From: Paludibacteraceae bacterium
GTDB lineage: Bacteria > Bacteroidota > Bacteroidia > Bacteroidales > Paludibacteraceae
Direction of reading: 5' to 3'
NCBI GenBank assembly: GCA_017450605.1
Contig: JAFSTG010000107.1
Span: 1-39,174 of the forward strand
Length of the DNA stretch: 39,174 nucleotides
Both the position numbers and the translations under genes were made by a program. Below, in pieces: positions 31,936 to 39,174 of the stretch. Below the pieces are notes generated by a model that saw only the letters and a list, made by a program, of their open reading frames with translations, ran no database searches and was not told where the DNA came from. Positions within the stretch are counted from its first letter, which is position 1. Each line of letters starts with the position of its first letter.

Positions 31936-31966
31936 CAAATTTAAGTATATTTCCCGATAGCAGCAA
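31936..31966 (-). promoter_or_regulatory. Bacteroidota promoter for tnaA (TAAATTTG 31936-31943, TTG 31964-31966)
   Basis: TAAATTTG on the minus strand with a TTG 20 bases upstream. The leader to the ATG at 31848 is about 85 bases. The 392-base stretch 31849-32240 between divergent tnaA and pheT contains only this and the oppositely directed promoter at 32016-32045. Confidence 0.7.
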
Positions 31967-32015
31967 CACCACACTAAGATTTTATGTGCAAAAAGTATAA
32001 AAAAATTTCCTGTAT

Positions 32016-32045
32016 TTGTAGAGTCGAAAAAAAGTAGTAAATTTG
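32016..32045 (+). promoter_or_regulatory. Bacteroidota promoter for pheT (TTG 32016, TAAATTTG 32038-32045)
   Basis: TTG and TAAATTTG are exactly 19 bases apart on the plus strand. The leader to the pheT ATG at 32241 is about 190 bases, long enough for control by a T-box-like or attenuator structure, although none was recognised in it. Confidence 0.7.
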
Positions 32046-32240
32046 CACGCTCTATGGATATCGGCTCTTGAATAAGGGGACACAGAGATTAGAGACACAG
32101 AGATTGCATTAGTGATAAAAAAGTTTCCCTCTTAGATAATCATAATGATAATTACAATTTACGTACAAAAACAGACAAAAATTGACATTAATTATGTGAT
32201 GTGGGAAAGTTGAGTTAGTGAAAACAAAATATCATAAAAA

Positions 32241-34730
32241 ATGAACATATCCTATAAATGGTTGCAGCGTTATTTGCCGCTCACCGAAGATCCACAGACA
32301 GTGGCAAAACACCTCACAGCAATAGGTCTTGAGGTAGGTACAGTAGAAAAAATTCAATCTATTAAAGGTGGTTTGGAGGGTTTGGTAGTTGCCAAAGTAC
32401 TTACATGCGAAGCACATCCCAACTCAGACCATCTGCACATCACCACAGTTAGCCTTAAAGAAGGCACAGAGCCTGTTCAGATTGTGTGCGGTGCACCCAA
32501 TGTAGCAGCAGGGCAAAAGGTTATTTGTGCAACTATAGGTACTGTTCTTTACTCAGGTGATGAGAGTTTCACCATAAAGCGCAGTAAGATAAGAGGAGTG
32601 GAGTCGATGGGTATGCTTTGTGCTGAAGACGAAATAGGTATAGGTACTTCTCACGATGGCATAATAGTTTTGCCAGACGATGCAGTGGTTGGTACACCTG
32701 CAAAAGAATACTACCATATAGAAGACGATTACCTGATAGAAGTTGACATTACTCCTAACCGTGCCGATGCCTGCTCGCACTATGGTGTTGCACGCGACTT
32801 GTATGCATATTATAAGGCGCAGGGAGTTGACATGATACTAAAGAAACCTTCGGTTGAAGAATTCAATGTTGACAATCACTCGCTTCCGTTCGAGATACGC
32901 GTTGAGAACACTCAAGCATGCCCGCGTTATACAGGTGTTAGTCTGAGCAACGTCAAAGTAGGCGACTCGCCCGAATGGTTGCAAAACGCACTTCTCAGTA
33001 TCGGTCTGCGTCCGATTAATAATGTAGTGGACGCTACTAATTTTGTTCTCCACTCGTTCGGGCAGCCAATGCACGCTTTTGATGCCGACATGGTAGATGG
33101 TCATTGCATTGTGGTGCGTAATGCTAAAGAAGGAGAGAAGTTCGTAACTCTCGACGAGCAGGAGCACACTCTCACAGCTACCGAACTTATGATATGCGAC
33201 GAAAACAAACCGATGTGTATAGCCGGTGTATTCGGCGGACTTAATTCCGGGGTTACTCGCCAAACGAAAAACGTATTTCTTGAAAGTGCTTATTTCGATC
33301 CTGTCAGCATACGTAAGACAGCACGCCGCGAACAGTTGCAGACCGATGCTTCGTTCCGCTATGAACGCGGTTGTGACCCCAATATAACCGAATATGCACT
33401 TAAGTACTGCGCTTTGCTGATTCAGCAAATAGGCGGAGGCGAAGTAGCAATGGAGATTCTCGACCGCAAAGCGTGCGACTTTCCGCCGTTTGAAGTGGAG
33501 TTGTCGCTCGCCCGCACAAATGCACTTATCGGCAAAACACTCGAAGCCGAAACAATAGAGACTATTCTCAAAGCATTAGAAATAAATATTGAGTCGAAGA
33601 AGAGCACTCAGAACGACACGGTATATCAACTACGAGTACCTCGCTATCGTGTTGACGTACAACGTGAATGTGATGTAGTAGAAGATATACTTCGCATATA
33701 TGGATACAATAATGTTGAGATGACAGAGAAGCTTGTCAGCAATCTTTCTCACAGTCTGCAACCCGACTCATTTGCATTGCAGCGCCGACTGAGCGAGCAA
33801 CTCACTGCGCAAGGGTTCAACGAGATACTCAACAACTCGCTTACCCGCATGAGTTACTATGCCGACAATTCAGTATATCCGCTTGAGAATTGCGTTAAGT
33901 TGCTCAATCCTCTTTCCAACGACTTGGCAGTAATGCGTCAGACTCTGCTTTATGGCGGATTAGAGAGCATTCAGCGCAATGTAAACCGAAAAAACACCGA
34001 CCTTCGTTTCTACGAGTTCGGTAATTGCTACCATTTCAAAGCGCAAACCGATAACGCTTCGACTGTTGCCGATTGTTCACCACTCTCGCACTACACAGAG
34101 GAGATGCATCTTTCCTTATGGCTCACAGGTAATAAATATGCACCATCCTGGGTTCAACCTTCCGAGCCAACCACCTTCTACACTCTGCATGCCATCGTAC
34201 TTAATCTGCTTCGCAGAATAGGTATCAACGTTGATATGTTGGTTTACGAGGAATATGCGAATGAGTTGTTTGCAGACGGACTCAAGATATTCGCACCAAA
34301 CGGCAAACAAATAGGATATATGGCAGTGATATCGAGCAAAGTACTTAGTGCTTTCGACATCGACAACCCAGTGTATTACTCTGACCTTGATTGGAAAACA
34401 ATACTCAAGTTGCAGAAGAATTACAAACCGGTAATAACCGACCTGCCACGTTTCCCTGAAGTGAAACGCGATTTGGCACTGCTCGTAGATAAGTCGGTAT
34501 GTTTTGCAGACCTGAAGAAAGCGGCGCTGCAAACCGAACGCAAACTGCTACGCGATGTATATTTATTCGATGTTTACGAAGGAAAGACACTCGAGGCGGG
34601 AAAGAAATCGTATGCATTGTCGTTTATCCTACAAGACCCTAACAACACGCTTAAGGATAAACAAATTGATAATGTTATGCAACGTCTGCAAAACACATTC
34701 CAACAGCAGTTCGGAGCAAAACTTAGATAG
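32241..34730 (+). CDS. pheT: Phenylalanine-tRNA ligase beta subunit
   Basis: The tetrameric (alpha2beta2) enzyme charges tRNA-Phe; the beta subunit binds tRNA and edits. All 829 residues are present. ATG at 32241 gives MNISYKWLQRYLPLTEDPQT. Domains in order: N-terminal B1, tRNA-binding OB domain at about 40-150 (VAKVLTCEAHPNSDHLHITT, then RGVESMGMLCAEDEIGI), B3/B4 editing part at about 210-400 (RPINNVVDATNFVLHSFGQP, then RREQLQTDASFRYERG), B5 at about 405-485 (VPRYRVDVQRECDVVEDILR), catalytic-like B6/B7, and the anticodon-binding FDX-ACB domain at the end (VITDLPRFPEVKRDLALLVD). Length is usual. The partner pheS is not in the window, so pheS and pheT are unlinked here, as is common in Bacteroidetes. 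Stop at 34730 is followed by a convergent-gene terminator. Confidence 0.98.
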   Translation: MNISYKWLQRYLPLTEDPQTVAKHLTAIGLEVGTVEKIQSIKGGLEGLVVAKVLTCEAHPNSDHLHITTVSLKEGTEPVQIVCGAPNVAAGQKVICATIGTVLYSGDESFTIKRSKIRGVESMGMLCAEDEIGIGTSHDGIIVLPDDAVVGTPAKEYYHIEDDYLIEVDITPNRADACSHYGVARDLYAYYKAQGVDMILKKPSVEEFNVDNHSLPFEIRVENTQACPRYTGVSLSNVKVGDSPEWLQNALLSIGLRPINNVVDATNFVLHSFGQPMHAFDADMVDGHCIVVRNAKEGEKFVTLDEQEHTLTATELMICDENKPMCIAGVFGGLNSGVTRQTKNVFLESAYFDPVSIRKTARREQLQTDASFRYERGCDPNITEYALKYCALLIQQIGGGEVAMEILDRKACDFPPFEVELSLARTNALIGKTLEAETIETILKALEINIESKKSTQNDTVYQLRVPRYRVDVQRECDVVEDILRIYGYNNVEMTEKLVSNLSHSLQPDSFALQRRLSEQLTAQGFNEILNNSLTRMSYYADNSVYPLENCVKLLNPLSNDLAVMRQTLLYGGLESIQRNVNRKNTDLRFYEFGNCYHFKAQTDNASTVADCSPLSHYTEEMHLSLWLTGNKYAPSWVQPSEPTTFYTLHAIVLNLLRRIGINVDMLVYEEYANELFADGLKIFAPNGKQIGYMAVISSKVLSAFDIDNPVYYSDLDWKTILKLQKNYKPVITDLPRFPEVKRDLALLVDKSVCFADLKKAALQTERKLLRDVYLFDVYEGKTLEAGKKSYALSFILQDPNNTLKDKQIDNVMQRLQNTFQQQFGAKLR

Positions 34731-34739
34731 TTATTTGTT

Positions 34740-34761
34740 ATTTTTTATTTCTTAATGGTGA
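34740..34761. repeat. Second copy of the 22-base TTTCTTAATGGTGA element
   Basis: Identical over 22 bases to 21482-21503 (starting ATTTTTTATTTC and ending TTAATGGTGA), about 13 kb away in the same orientation, here just after the pheT stop. Shows that the element is dispersed between genes. Confidence 0.85.
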
Positions 34762-34813
34762 GCGCCAATAATGAGATGAATAATTAACATTTAGTAATAT
34801 AACAACATAACAA

Positions 34814-34847
34814 TTAGCGACGTTCACCGGCAGGTGGACGTCGCTAA
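34814..34847. terminator. Hairpin between convergent pheT and DUF6377 gene
   Basis: TTAGCGACGTTCACC (34814-34828) pairs with GGTGGACGTCGCTAA (34833-34847) around a 4-base loop with a single mismatch, giving a 15-base stem. T-runs on either side are short, so Rho-independent action is plausible but not certain. Position between convergent stops (34730 and 34860) supports a bidirectional terminator. Confidence 0.7.
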
Positions 34848-34859
34848 TAATTTATACCC

Positions 34860-36401
34860 TTAACTATTCATGCTGCCTATGTTCATGAATCGTTCTTTGA
34901 ACTCTTCCTGAGTCAAATCGGAACGATTCTTAACACGTGTTTTGTAGGTATAGATGGTGTTAACCGAATAGTCGAGAACCTGTGCTATTTTCTCGTTATC
35001 GGTAATACCAAGACGCATAAGAGCAAAGATACGAAGTTCGGTATTTAGCAGCTCACCGCGTTTGAGTACAAGGTGCTCATCGTCGCGCAACAAAGAGTTG
35101 AAGTCGTCAACAAAATTAGGGAACACTCGCAAGAACATCTCGTCGAACTGCTTATAGAAATCCTGCCGTTTGCGTGAAGCATTAAGCGATGGCGGTAATG
35201 CCACAGTTATCAGTTCGTTATACTGTTTTTCATGCAAGCGTTTGCTGAGTTGGCGCTGATAACGTTCGAACTGATTGATAAAATCGGACTGCCAACAAAG
35301 GAAAGTTCCAAGATACTCCTCCTTTATTTTGTTAGCCTCTCGCAAACTCTGATTTATGGTTTTTATTGTCTCAGTGGCGCGACTTACAGCACGCATTCTG
35401 TTAAGCAGAAAGATAATTACAACTACAAGCAAAGCCAACATTACATAAAGAAATATCGAAAGCAATTCTATTCGTCGGTTTTTCTCGTTTACAATACGCA
35501 AATGTTCGTTTTCTATAATTGGCAGAATCTCAGAGATTTCCTGCTTTCGATGACGAGCATTATAATGTTGAGCGTACTCGTTGGCTATTTGAATATACCT
35601 CGCCGCGCGTTCCACATCACCTTCTTTAAATAATATGCGTGCCACATTCTGGAGTGCTACTGCCTCTTTGGTTGAACTGCATATATCATTAATAGCAGCA
35701 AGTATATAATAGTGTTGTGCTTTCTCGATATTGTCCATCAAAGTGTAAATATACGCTATACTTGAAAAAGTGATAGCCTTTTCGTGGTCGGTAACCTGTT
35801 TACTTTCTAACTGTCGGAGAAATCGTTCGATGGCTCGTACATAATTGCTCTGCTTCATATCCTGCAGGGCGCACAGATACCAATAACGGGCTGTATCGGC
35901 GGGTGTAAGAAGAGTCAATGCCTGAGCCGTCATTCGATTACCCTCTGTAAGATAATAATGCGACATCTCCGCTTTATTATAGTCGGCAAGGTCGTAGTAC
36001 AAACGGGCATGAATGCAGTAATACTCGAGTTTCACACTGTCGGAAATCCGACTTAGGTCGATACTCTCGAGCAAGTCGGCGGACTCTTTAAACAGTCCTC
36101 CGCTTAGATACAAGAAACTACGGCAAATTTGCGACATAGCATATTTATCGGGATTCCCACTCAATCTGCTTTCGTCGATGAATTTTAGCGAATAGTAACT
36201 TGCCGAATCGTAGATATACGAAGCATACTCGTCGAACAACTGTTTTGTGTCAGTCTGCATGGCAATACGTTCGCGCTTCTGCGCATCGAACTCTTCTTGC
36301 AACTGCAAGTAATGCTCTAACTGCTCGATATCGGCAGGATTTGTTGCCACTACTATGCCGGCACCAAATATCAATACCGACAATAACAATACATTTCTCA
36401 T
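34860..36401 (-). CDS. DUF6377-type TPR membrane regulator
   Basis: A 513-residue inner-membrane protein of a Bacteroidota regulator family. Residues 1-19 form a signal peptide or first membrane anchor (MRNVLLLSVLIFGAGIVVA). Residues about 35-290 are helical TPR-like pairs (LYYDLADYNKAEMSHYYLTE, then YIYTLMDNIEKAQHYYILAA) facing the periplasm. A membrane segment is at about 315-338 (IFLYVMLALLVVVIIFLLNR), then a coiled coil and a cytoplasmic C-terminal part with LRIFALMRLGITDNEKIAQV followed by LDYSVNTIYTYKTRVKNR, a LuxR-like helix-turn-helix. So it should sense something in the periplasm and bind DNA itself. Start ATG 36401. Neighbours are a convergent pheT and, 80 bases upstream, a secreted beta-helix hydrolase. 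The target genes are unknown. Confidence 0.87.
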   Translation of the reverse strand: MRNVLLLSVLIFGAGIVVATNPADIEQLEHYLQLQEEFDAQKRERIAMQTDTKQLFDEYASYIYDSASYYSLKFIDESRLSGNPDKYAMSQICRSFLYLSGGLFKESADLLESIDLSRISDSVKLEYYCIHARLYYDLADYNKAEMSHYYLTEGNRMTAQALTLLTPADTARYWYLCALQDMKQSNYVRAIERFLRQLESKQVTDHEKAITFSSIAYIYTLMDNIEKAQHYYILAAINDICSSTKEAVALQNVARILFKEGDVERAARYIQIANEYAQHYNARHRKQEISEILPIIENEHLRIVNEKNRRIELLSIFLYVMLALLVVVIIFLLNRMRAVSRATETIKTINQSLREANKIKEEYLGTFLCWQSDFINQFERYQRQLSKRLHEKQYNELITVALPPSLNASRKRQDFYKQFDEMFLRVFPNFVDDFNSLLRDDEHLVLKRGELLNTELRIFALMRLGITDNEKIAQVLDYSVNTIYTYKTRVKNRSDLTQEEFKERFMNIGSMNS

Positions 36402-36481
36402 ATATTTTTATTATTCCAGATACTTGTTTCCTGATTCCTGAGACCTTTTTATCTCAATCTACTCTACCTACTACATGCTAC

Positions 36482-38419
36482 CTACTCTTGCCTGACTACT
36501 GCTTCTGAGCCGGTTAGATGATAATATTTATATCCCGACTCTTTATCTTTTTTTACTATATATACGGTGTTATTGATTATCTGCTTCACTGTCTGAGATT
36601 TCTCAATTTCAGTGTTGCTTACTGCAGCCGACTCATCACAACTTTCAGTGATTTTGAAGTTCGATGGCCTGGCATTCTCGTCTTCTTTGCAGTTAGTAAC
36701 AGTGATATTGCAATATCTTGCCGTTCCTGAAACTGAAGAATAATAAATTCCTCTACCGGGCGATTGGTCGATTGCAATATCTTTCAGCACAAGGTTGTTT
36801 ATCTTATGTCCGCTCTTTGCACGAATATAAAAGGCATTAGTACGTGAATCATTAACATTTATATTTTCGAGATACAGATTATTAACATCGTAGTATCCTG
36901 TAGAACCTATATTAACTGCTCCCTGCATATTCCCCCAGAAATCGCCGGCTGTTCCCCATGCCCCACCTGTACAACCACTATGGGTTATCGTTATGTCGTG
37001 CACGTAAATCCTGCCTTCGGTAGCAAACCCGCGTCCGGAGAAGTCGGCATTAAACCGCATACCGCACTCTAAAGCATCGACAATTGAAAGGTGATGTGCC
37101 TCTAAATTCTCGCCGCCGAAAAAACCTAACGACGACGCTCGCCAGTTATTCTCAGCCGTGCAGTAGGCGAAAGTGCAATTTTTGCTTCTCACTGTGGTTG
37201 ACCACGATGCCATATCGTCGTCGCCGTTGTTACGGAACGAGCAATAACGAACCAAATGACCTGTCGAACGTTGGCAGAGATTGATACCATCGGCATAGTT
37301 ATTTCGAAAACGACAATTCTCGACTAACAAATTCTCGCTACCTTTTTCACCGGTATAGTCGGCAATCCATGCTCCACATTCGAAATGCTCTACCCAACAG
37401 TTGCGGATTATAGAATTATGTCCCCAGCCTCCCATGAAACCTTTACCTACTTGTTTAGAATCGTTGTTCTGATAGTAACGTTTGTTATTAACGGTATTGA
37501 GCGTTAGTCCTTCCACCAATAAGTTATCGGCTGAGCCTTCTATACCACGCAGACTATAAGTGTCGGCCGCATCGCTCGACGCGGTAAAAAAGATTTCGGT
37601 ATGCCATTCGCCTGCACCAACAAGGTGTGTATTATGTTTATTGAGATAGATACGTTTTTTTGTAAGATGTCGTCCGGCAGGTATGTAAATTGTCTTTCCA
37701 CCGTTTTGAGAAATAAAATCGGCTATGTCGCCGTCGGTTGAAGGGTTATATGCCACCTTATTTTCAGCCTGAAGGTCGTCGAAAGAAAGCGGCTCAGGTA
37801 CTGCTTCTAATTCAACGAAATCGATAGTATAAGGCATGTCGTTGTCGTCGATTTTCGTCAAGCGCAATCTGCCTCCCGTCTTCATTTTTTCTTTCATCAT
37901 AGTAAGTGGCAAACAGAAATGCACCTCGTCGAAGCGCATACGCACCATTTTATCGGTTGAGGGTGTGTTGTCCGGATAATTGCCGTTGCGAGCGGTGTAT
38001 TGCCATGCCCAATACGAATCGAGAGTAACCTCGTAAACAAACATATCTTCAGGAATAACCGAATTGCCGGTGTAACTTATCCTTATCTTTCCCTTTGAAC
38101 CTATTCCGTTTTCTGAGTCGGGAAGCGAAAAACGGATTGTTATACCCTGCCCCACACTATCTAATGTCCATTCCACATAATCGCCTTTTGCGAGCAACTG
38201 AACAGCCATTTGATGACTTGCTTCGCTCTGCAACTCGCGCTGATCGTCGGTAGGAGTAAGGAAGACACCTGTTGTGGTGCAATGACCAGACTCTGCCTCG
38301 TAACGCACATACGGACGATTCCACCAACCACGCTCGAGAGCATCATCGGAGACAATATACTGCTGAGCTGACAAACTCAGAGTTATCAGTAACATACATA
38401 AAAAATAGAAACGTTTCAT
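36482..38419 (-). CDS. Secreted parallel beta-helix glycoside hydrolase, GH87-like, with CBM35-like domain
   Basis: A 645-residue secreted protein, likely attacking an alpha-glucan. Residues 1-18 form a signal peptide (MKRFYFLCMLLITLSLSA). The N-terminal module at about 30-208 looks like CBM35 (VRYEAESGHCTTTGV). A right-handed beta-helix follows at about 215-600, entered by GKTIYIPAGRHLTKKRIYLN and HLVGAGEWHTEIFF. Three aspartates, D377 in NYADGIN and D400, D401 in NNGDDDMASW, have the same spacing (23 and 24 residues) as the catalytic trio I know for GH87 alpha-1,3-glucanases (mycodextranase family). The protein is far shorter than many GH87 enzymes, which carry extra modules. Start ATG 38419, about 100 bases below a TATCTTTG box. 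The substrate is inferred; a related beta-helix lyase is the alternative. Confidence 0.75.
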   Translation of the reverse strand: MKRFYFLCMLLITLSLSAQQYIVSDDALERGWWNRPYVRYEAESGHCTTTGVFLTPTDDQRELQSEASHQMAVQLLAKGDYVEWTLDSVGQGITIRFSLPDSENGIGSKGKIRISYTGNSVIPEDMFVYEVTLDSYWAWQYTARNGNYPDNTPSTDKMVRMRFDEVHFCLPLTMMKEKMKTGGRLRLTKIDDNDMPYTIDFVELEAVPEPLSFDDLQAENKVAYNPSTDGDIADFISQNGGKTIYIPAGRHLTKKRIYLNKHNTHLVGAGEWHTEIFFTASSDAADTYSLRGIEGSADNLLVEGLTLNTVNNKRYYQNNDSKQVGKGFMGGWGHNSIIRNCWVEHFECGAWIADYTGEKGSENLLVENCRFRNNYADGINLCQRSTGHLVRYCSFRNNGDDDMASWSTTVRSKNCTFAYCTAENNWRASSLGFFGGENLEAHHLSIVDALECGMRFNADFSGRGFATEGRIYVHDITITHSGCTGGAWGTAGDFWGNMQGAVNIGSTGYYDVNNLYLENINVNDSRTNAFYIRAKSGHKINNLVLKDIAIDQSPGRGIYYSSVSGTARYCNITVTNCKEDENARPSNFKITESCDESAAVSNTEIEKSQTVKQIINNTVYIVKKDKESGYKYYHLTGSEAVVRQE

Positions 38420-38516
38420 ATTGACAAGTCGTAAGTCGCAGGTCGAATGTCGTAGGTAGTTGCTTTCAACCTGCGGCGATGATGGTTAAAAAATATCATA
38501 GGTTATCCTTTACGGG

Positions 38517-38524
38517 CAAAGATA
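38517..38524 (-). promoter_or_regulatory. Bacteroidota -7 box (TATCTTTG) for the beta-helix hydrolase
   Basis: TATCTTTG on the minus strand, about 98 bases above the ATG at 38419. A -33 partner is not clear. The 378-base gap 38420-38797 between divergent genes otherwise contains AT-rich DNA with no recognised gene. Confidence 0.5.
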
Positions 38525-38727
38525 GGATAAATTTTTCAAACGCCGAAATTTTCACTTCTAACAACATAGAATATAGACTTGAAACAGGTATAATTCTATT
38601 TGAAAAAATCTTGATATTTTTTCATTGCAAAAAAACTGCATTGCTCATTATCAGATATTTCATTTATTGAAAATCTATATTTTTCTATATTCCCACATTA
38701 TTATTATAGCGTAATGTTTAAATATTC

Positions 38728-38735
38728 TAATTTTG
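38728..38735 (+). promoter_or_regulatory. Bacteroidota -7 box (TAATTTTG) for the final secreted-protein gene
   Basis: TAATTTTG on the plus strand, 62 bases above the ATG at 38798. No convincing TTG at the expected distance. Confidence 0.5.
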
Positions 38736-38797
38736 CAGTGGTTTGAAATGCAAAATATTTTTATCAACCATATTATTCACTTTAAATTTTCATTACT

Positions 38798-39174
38798 ATG
38801 AAGAAATTTACTTTATTTGTTGCAGCCCTTTTCGTGGCATTCAGCGCAAACGCTGCCTACACTCTCAACAATCCCGTAGGCGAAGATGGTCGTTACATCG
38901 TTAAGTACGACCTGCAGAACAACCGCTTCTTCGATTCTAACTCGATGGAAGTTGACGAGACTTTTGTTTTTGCAGTTGACGTAACAGGTTCATGGCTTGA
39001 AGACTGGCTGAAGGAAACTCCTACTGCAGAAGGTGCAAGCCGCGGTGTTGCATTCAACAACTGGACCAATTACGGTGACACAAACGGAGATGTTCGCCGT
39101 CTAAAACAAATCAGCGGTAATATTTATGGTTTCACCGTTAATTTCTATCAGGTGATGGTTAATGAGGAACTGAA
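38798..39174 (+). CDS. Secreted protein, N-terminal part (3' end outside window)
   Basis: An open frame runs from the ATG at 38798 to the end of the window (125 complete codons, no stop). Residues 1-20 are a clear signal peptide, MKKFTLFVAALFVAFSANA, cut before AYTLNNPVG. The mature part starts YTLNNPVGEDGRYIVKYDLQ and continues with MEVDETFVFAVDVTGSWLED and FNNWTNYGDTNGDVRR, beta-rich and acidic, like the N-terminal modules of Bacteroidota secreted proteins that carry a C-terminal sorting domain. I do not recognise the family. It is divergent from the GH87-like gene with 378 bases between and has a possible promoter box of its own. What follows beyond 39174 would be needed to identify it. 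Confidence 0.8.
   Translation, partial: MKKFTLFVAALFVAFSANAAYTLNNPVGEDGRYIVKYDLQNNRFFDSNSMEVDETFVFAVDVTGSWLEDWLKETPTAEGASRGVAFNNWTNYGDTNGDVRRLKQISGNIYGFTVNFYQVMVNEEL

Noticed and set aside
32046..32240. T-box or other riboswitch in the long pheT leader
   Set aside because: No T-box consensus, specifier loop or antiterminator could be recognised by eye; Bacteroidota rarely use T-boxes.

Overview
The window looks like a chromosomal segment of a Bacteroidota bacterium, most likely order Bacteroidales; the family cannot be fixed from sequence alone. Reasons: many gene starts are preceded by the Bacteroidota -7 box TAnnTTTG, often with a TTG about 19-20 bases upstream; Shine-Dalgarno sites are not obvious; and the gene content is typical (Bacteroidetes-type glucose-6-phosphate isomerase, a DUF6377 TPR regulator, FprA flavoprotein plus rubredoxin, tryptophanase). 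No tRNA, rRNA, CRISPR array, transposase or integrase was seen.

Layout. Bases 1-4205 hold housekeeping and envelope genes: the 3' end of pgi, an outer-membrane barrel protein, a beta-CASP metallo-beta-lactamase nuclease, and a CNNM/CBS membrane protein. Bases 4206-7282 hold two unrecognised plus-strand genes (249 and 106 codons) around a DUF354 gene. Bases 7283-25536 are a long minus-strand surface-glycan region. In transcription order it has a GT-B glycosyltransferase, a GT-C-like membrane protein, a WbpP-type nucleotide-sugar epimerase, a second GT-B enzyme, two CapK-like adenylate-forming enzymes, an N5-(carboxyethyl)ornithine synthase-like dehydrogenase, arginase, a FemAB/GNAT-like transferase, a hexapeptide acyltransferase, an ATP-grasp ligase and a DUF354 protein; another DUF354 gene lies at 5300-6322. 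Two AAA-type ATPase genes (11699-12832 and 18630-19910) interrupt it. Bases 25538-38419 hold a DUF4139 (MuiA-like) protein, an acyl-CoA synthetase, flavodiiron protein with rubredoxin, tryptophanase, pheT, a DUF6377 regulator and a secreted beta-helix hydrolase resembling GH87. The window ends inside a secreted-protein gene that starts at 38798.

How the genes may work together. Arginase overlaps the carboxyethylornithine-synthase-like gene by four bases, and that gene is two bases from a CapK-like gene. This suggests arginine to ornithine to N5-(1-carboxyethyl)ornithine, which would then be activated and attached to a surface glycan or lipid. That chain is inference, but arginase is supported residue by residue.

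The most unusual feature is the density of different repeats packed into the glycan region: 33-, 48-, 54-, 63- and 109-base tandem units, 22-base units, GCCGGTT..AACCGGC palindromes, and a dispersed TTTCTTAATGGTGA element. The core of the last element has expanded in frame at two places inside the FemAB-like gene. One ATPase gene sits between near-identical direct copies of a composite repeat, which looks like a cassette that could be lost or duplicated by recombination.
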